Notes under the pieces: generated by a model
What the model was told of the DNA's origin: nothing
The model's input: the letters and a program-made list of their open reading frames with translations, nothing else
The model's database searches: none
Part shown: positions 12,997 through 16,020 of the stretch, in pieces
Position numbering within the stretch: position 1 is the first letter of the stretch
Layout of the letters: the number at the start of each line of letters is the position of its first letter
Program-made: the position numbers and the translations under genes
Assembly (NCBI GenBank): GCA_937919075.1
Contig: CALFOF010000377.1
Location: 1 to 16,020, forward strand
Length of the DNA: 16,020 nt
Origin: an uncultured Cyanobium sp.
GTDB taxonomy: Bacteria > Cyanobacteriota > Cyanobacteriia > PCC-6307 > Cyanobiaceae
Reading direction: 5' to 3'

Positions 12997-13047
12997 ACGT
13001 ACCGTGGGCCCTCAAGTTATGGCAGCCACGGCCGCGTCGCGATCGAG

Positions 13048-13716
13048 ATGAGCATGTCCCTGCGGGTGGTAGTGCCGCCCCATCCCCTGATCGGTCACTG
13101 GTTGACCCTGCTGCGTGATCAGGACACCCCCCCACCGCTGTTCACCACCGCGATGGCCGAGCTGGGCCGCTGGCTCACCTACGAAGCCGTGCGCGACTGG
13201 CTGCCCCACCAGCGGGTGACGGTGCAGACGCCGCTGGCCAGCACCGAAGGCACCGTGGTGGACAGCAGCGTGCCCCTGCTGGCAGTGCCGATCCTGCGGG
13301 CGGGTCTGGGGCTCTGGCAAGGGGCCCAGGCCGTGCTGCCCACGGCCCGGGTGGCCCACGTGGGGCTACGCCGCAATGAAGCCGATGCCACAGCCGAGTG
13401 GTATTACGACGCCCTACCCGACACGATCGGCCCCCAGGTGGGGGTGCTGGTGTTCGATCCGATGGTGGCCACCGCCGGCAGCCTGGTGCAGGTGCTGGAA
13501 CGGCTGGAAAGCAAAGGCGTCCGCGGCGACCGGCTGCGGGTGATCACAGCCTTGGCGGCCCGGCCCGGGCTCAACACCCTGGGGCAGCGCTTCCCCGACC
13601 TCACCCTCTACACCGCCTGCATCGACGCTGACCTTGACGCGGCCAGCCGCATCGTGCCGGGCCTCGGCGATGCCGGTGACCGCCTGTTCGGCACCCCGTC
13701 GGCGGCCATCCTCTGA
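13048..13716 (+). CDS. upp: Uracil phosphoribosyltransferase
   Basis: Salvages uracil to UMP with PRPP. The protein is 222 aa, slightly longer than typical Upp. It shows [10 protein letters not shown] (81-90), the [10 protein letters not shown] and WYYDALP segment, the PRPP loop [11 protein letters not shown] (135-145; most Upp read DPMLATGGS) and the C-terminal uracil site [16 protein letters not shown] 13048 is used, with a second ATG two codons on as the alternative; a longer open frame upstream overlaps the divergent pentapeptide gene and is not needed. It is 59 bases ahead of aroA on the same strand. The loop variation is conservative. Confidence 0.93.
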   Translation: MSMSLRVVVPPHPLIGHWLTLLRDQDTPPPLFTTAMAELGRWLTYEAVRDWLPHQRVTVQTPLASTEGTVVDSSVPLLAVPILRAGLGLWQGAQAVLPTARVAHVGLRRNEADATAEWYYDALPDTIGPQVGVLVFDPMVATAGSLVQVLERLESKGVRGDRLRVITALAARPGLNTLGQRFPDLTLYTACIDADLDAASRIVPGLGDAGDRLFGTPSAAIL

Positions 13717-13727
13717 TCGCGGAGCTT

Positions 13728-13775
13728 TTGCTCCCCTGGCCCAGACCTAGGCTCACGGGCCATTGCTCCCCTGGC
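13728..13775 (+). repeat. 13-bp direct repeat between upp and aroA
   Basis: TTGCTCCCCTGGC occurs at 13728-13740 and again at 13763-13775, 35 bases apart. The second copy ends immediately before the aroA ATG. It could be a duplication or a protein site; no regulator is suggested by the sequence. Confidence 0.6.
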
Positions 13776-15113
13776 ATGGGCCTGGCTGTCGCCGTTTCAC
13801 CGCCTTCGGCACGCCCTCTCGGGCAGGAGGGCTTGCGCAGCTTGAGCGGATCGGTGCAGGTGCCGGGCGACAAATCGATCTCCCACCGCGCGCTGCTGTT
13901 CGGGGCGATCGCCAGCGGCGAAACCCGCATCGACGGCCTGCTGCCGGCGGAGGATCCGCTCAGCACCGCCGCCTGCCTGCGCGCCATGGGGGTAACGATC
14001 AGTCCGATCGCGGCCGGCCAGACGGTGATCGTGCAGGGGGTGGGCCTTGAGGGCCTGCGGGAACCCAACGATGTGCTGGATTGCGGCAATTCCGGCACCA
14101 CGATGCGGCTGATCATGGGGCTGCTGGCGGGCCGCAGCGGCTGCCACTTCGTGGTCAATGGCGATGCGTCTCTGCGCCAGCGGCCGATGGGACGGGTGGC
14201 GGAGCCCTTGGCCGCCATGGGCGCCCAGATCCGAGGCCGCGCCGGCGGCAAGCTGGCACCACTCTCGATTCAAGGAACCGCGTTGCATGGGGCGGTGATC
14301 GGCACGCCGATCGCCTCGGCCCAGGTGAAATCCGCGATCCTGCTGGCGGGCCTCACGGCCGCCGGTCCAACCACCGTGATCGAGCCGGCCCGTTCCCGTG
14401 ACCACAGCGAACGGATGCTGCGGGGCTTCGGCGCCGACATCGAGATCAGCGGCGATGCCGGCCGGCACGTGCGCCTGACCCCCGGCCATGAGCTGGTGGG
14501 GCAAGCGGTGGAGGTGCCGGGCGACATCAGCTCGGCGGCTTTCTGGCTGGTGGCCGGGGCGATCACCCCAGGCGCCGACCTGACCGTGCGCAATGTGGGC
14601 CTCAACCCCACCCGCACCGGGGTGCTGGAGGTGCTCGAAGCCATGGGCGCCCGCATCGATCGACTGGAGCAGCGCCTGGTGGCAGGCGAACCGGTGGGTG
14701 ATCTGCGCGTCCGCTACGGGCCGTTGCAGGCCTTCGACATCGGCGGCGAGCTCATTCCTCGCCTGGTGGATGAAATCCCCGTGCTGGTGGTGGCCGCCTG
14801 CCGGGCCGAAGGCACCAGCCGGATTCGCGAGGCGGCGGAGCTGCGCGTGAAGGAAACCGATCGGCTCGCCGTGATGTGCCGCCAGCTGGGGGCAATGGGG
14901 GCCCAGCTGGTGGAGCACCACGACGGGTTGGACATCACCGGCGGGGTGGACCTGCATGGCGCCGAGGTGGACAGCGAAACCGACCACCGGGTGGCGATGA
15001 GCCTGGCGGTGGCAGCCCAGGTGGCCAGCGGCCCCACACGGCTGCACCGCAGCGAGGCGGCGGCGGTGTCGTACCCCGGCTTCTGGGACGATCTGGCACG
15101 CCTGCAGGCCTGA
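13776..15113 (+). CDS. aroA: 3-phosphoshikimate 1-carboxyvinyltransferase (EPSP synthase)
   Basis: Transfers enolpyruvyl from PEP to shikimate-3-phosphate, the penultimate step to chorismate. The protein is 445 aa, normal for the family. Motifs are [14 protein letters not shown] (30-43), [10 protein letters not shown] (103-112), [13 protein letters not shown] (129-141), [14 protein letters not shown] (180-193), the catalytic VDEIP (331-335), RVKETDRL (357-364) and DHRVAMS (403-409). The PGDKSISHR and DASLRxRPM forms resemble the CP4-like class. However, the glyphosate-contact position is Gly107 (NSGTT), not the Ala found in CP4, so ordinary sensitivity at that position is expected. ATG 13776 is preferred; an in-frame TTG at 13728 would add 16 residues across the direct repeat. 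Confidence 0.97.
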   Translation: MGLAVAVSPPSARPLGQEGLRSLSGSVQVPGDKSISHRALLFGAIASGETRIDGLLPAEDPLSTAACLRAMGVTISPIAAGQTVIVQGVGLEGLREPNDVLDCGNSGTTMRLIMGLLAGRSGCHFVVNGDASLRQRPMGRVAEPLAAMGAQIRGRAGGKLAPLSIQGTALHGAVIGTPIASAQVKSAILLAGLTAAGPTTVIEPARSRDHSERMLRGFGADIEISGDAGRHVRLTPGHELVGQAVEVPGDISSAAFWLVAGAITPGADLTVRNVGLNPTRTGVLEVLEAMGARIDRLEQRLVAGEPVGDLRVRYGPLQAFDIGGELIPRLVDEIPVLVVAACRAEGTSRIREAAELRVKETDRLAVMCRQLGAMGAQLVEHHDGLDITGGVDLHGAEVDSETDHRVAMSLAVAAQVASGPTRLHRSEAAAVSYPGFWDDLARLQA

Positions 15114-15146
15114 GGCCAAACACCGAGTGGGCTGCAAGGGCGCCGG

Positions 15147-15152
15147 TAGATT
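15147..15152 (+). promoter_or_regulatory. Possible -10 element upstream of glmU
   Basis: TAGATT (15147-15152) within CGGTAGATT, 22 bases before the glmU ATG. No good -35 is seen 17 bases upstream. The same CGGTAGATT string lies at the start of the riboswitch leader on the minus strand (12463-12471). Weak evidence. Confidence 0.2.
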
Positions 15153-15174
15153 CCCGCCAACTGCCGCCCCACGC

Positions 15175-16020
15175 ATGCTTGCCGTTGCCGTTCTGGCCGC
15201 CGGAAAGGGAACCCGCATGCGCAGCGACCTGCCCAAGGTGCTGCAGCCGCTGGCCGGCGCCACCCTGGTGGAGCGGGTGCTCAGCTGCTGTGACAGCCTT
15301 GAGCCCGAGCGTCGCCTGCTGATCGTGGGGCACCAGGCCGAACGGGTGGAGGCGTCGCTGGCGGCCCACGCAGGGCTGGAGTTCGTGTTGCAGCAGCCGC
15401 AGAACGGCACCGGCCATGCGGTACAGCAGCTGCTGGAACCGCTGCAGGGCTTCACAGGCGAGCTGCTGGTGCTGAACGGAGATGTGCCGCTGCTGCGCCC
15501 GGAAACGCTGGGCCAGCTGCTCGACAGCCACCGGCGCGGCGGCGCCGCTGTAACGCTGCTGACGGCCCGGCTGGCGGATCCAAGCGGCTACGGCCGCGTG
15601 TTCGCCGACGAGGACGGCCGCGTCAGCGCGATCGTGGAGCACCGTGACTGCAACGCCGCCCAGCGCGACAACCCGCTGGTGAACGCTGGTATCTACTGCT
15701 TCGACTGGAGCCGCCTGGCGGCGGTGCTGCCCCTGCTGCGCAGCGACAACGACCAGGGCGAGCTCTACCTCACCGACACCGTGGCACTGCTCGGCTCGGC
15801 TCTGCACCTGGAGGTGGAGGACAGCGCCGAGACCAACGGCATCAACGACCGCCTGCAGCTGGCCCAGTGCGAGCAGGTGCTGCAGGAGCGCCTGCGGCGG
15901 CACTGGATGGCGGAGGGCGTCACCTTCATCGATCCAGCCAGTTGCACGCTCAGCGATGCCACCCGCTTCGGGCGGGACGTGGTGGTGGAACCGCAGACCC
16001 ATCTGCGCGGTGCCTGCCGG
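15175..16020 (+). CDS. glmU: GlmU, N-terminal part (runs off the right edge)
   Basis: Bifunctional enzyme that acetylates glucosamine-1-phosphate and makes UDP-GlcNAc for peptidoglycan and LPS. 282 codons are present, open to the window edge. The uridyltransferase domain starts [20 protein letters not shown] (nucleotide loop LAAGKGTRM, 7-15). It continues with [10 protein letters not shown] (76-85), the metal-site NGDVPLL (101-107), [12 protein letters not shown] (169-176) and NGINDRLQL (221-229). A linker helix and the first left-handed beta-helix turns of the acetyltransferase domain follow (about 249-282: [18 protein letters not shown]). ATG 15175 is 61 bases after aroA. The missing C-terminal part would hold the acetyltransferase active site. 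Confidence 0.96.
   Translation, partial: MLAVAVLAAGKGTRMRSDLPKVLQPLAGATLVERVLSCCDSLEPERRLLIVGHQAERVEASLAAHAGLEFVLQQPQNGTGHAVQQLLEPLQGFTGELLVLNGDVPLLRPETLGQLLDSHRRGGAAVTLLTARLADPSGYGRVFADEDGRVSAIVEHRDCNAAQRDNPLVNAGIYCFDWSRLAAVLPLLRSDNDQGELYLTDTVALLGSALHLEVEDSAETNGINDRLQLAQCEQVLQERLRRHWMAEGVTFIDPASCTLSDATRFGRDVVVEPQTHLRGACR

Noticed and set aside
1827..13912. HIP1 octamers (GCGATCGC) at 1827-1834 and 13905-13912
   Set aside because: Only two noticed in 16 kb of GC-rich sequence, too few to claim the strong HIP1 enrichment seen in many cyanobacteria.
13797..15455. Open frame of about 550 codons on the minus strand
   Set aside because: It lies opposite aroA and the start of glmU, whose motifs are unambiguous. 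The composition (His, Gln, Arg and Ala rich) is that of a complementary-strand shadow.
1..16020. CRISPR array or defence system
   Set aside because: No regularly spaced repeats of suitable length and no Cas or other defence-type proteins were found on either strand.

Overview
The window is a gene-dense piece of a high-GC cyanobacterial chromosome. By gene content it is best matched to a picocyanobacterium of the Synechococcus/Cyanobium group. The cyanobacterial or plastid-type families that support this are a PcxA/CemA-type membrane protein, a CCB-type cytochrome b6f cofactor-assembly protein, a TPM-domain protein, a lumenal-type pentapeptide protein and a small conserved 'WDP...HFRLL' protein. 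No phage genes, insertion sequences, integrases or CRISPR arrays are visible, so this reads as core chromosome rather than an accessory island. Assignments come from reading protein motifs by eye; no database search was run.

Layout, left to right. The 3' part of metG (methionyl-tRNA synthetase) overlaps by 4 bases a gene for an LptC-like lipoprotein. That gene runs tail-to-tail into a minus-strand CCB-type gene, with a 59-base overlap. A plus-strand run follows: TPM-domain protein, pcxA, cobU (cobinamide kinase/guanylyltransferase) and trmL (tRNA wobble methyltransferase). Next come a LysM/M23 envelope peptidase and a tRNA-Met. The stretch 7487-8410 is the least coding part of the window. It holds a cluster of inverted repeats, a conserved 92-aa minus-strand gene, and a candidate small RNA with its own promoter-like and terminator-like signals. 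A 2-Cys peroxiredoxin gene then faces purS-purQ, which overlap as ATGA. A short exported four-cysteine protein follows and faces a minus-strand block: pentapeptide protein, cobalamin riboswitch, hupE-type transporter and cobW. The right end carries upp, aroA and the 5' part of glmU on the plus strand.

How the genes work together. The clearest regulatory unit is the cobalamin riboswitch, a HupE/UreJ-type predicted cobalt transporter and a CobW-type metallochaperone GTPase with a very His-rich loop. It should couple cobalt uptake and delivery to B12 status; cobU about 6 kb away belongs to the same pathway. Several other genes suit photosynthetic upkeep and the cell envelope: CCB for cytochrome b6f heme attachment, TPM and PcxA for thylakoid or inner-membrane functions, LptC-like for outer-membrane LPS traffic, M23/LysM for peptidoglycan, and glmU for UDP-GlcNAc supply. 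The rest is housekeeping metabolism (purine, pyrimidine salvage, shikimate, tRNA charging and modification).

The most interesting parts for follow-up are the candidate small RNA at about 8086-8192, the four-part set of complementary segments at 7560-7649, and the riboswitch-hupE-cobW unit, whose promoter must lie in or at the end of the upstream gene.
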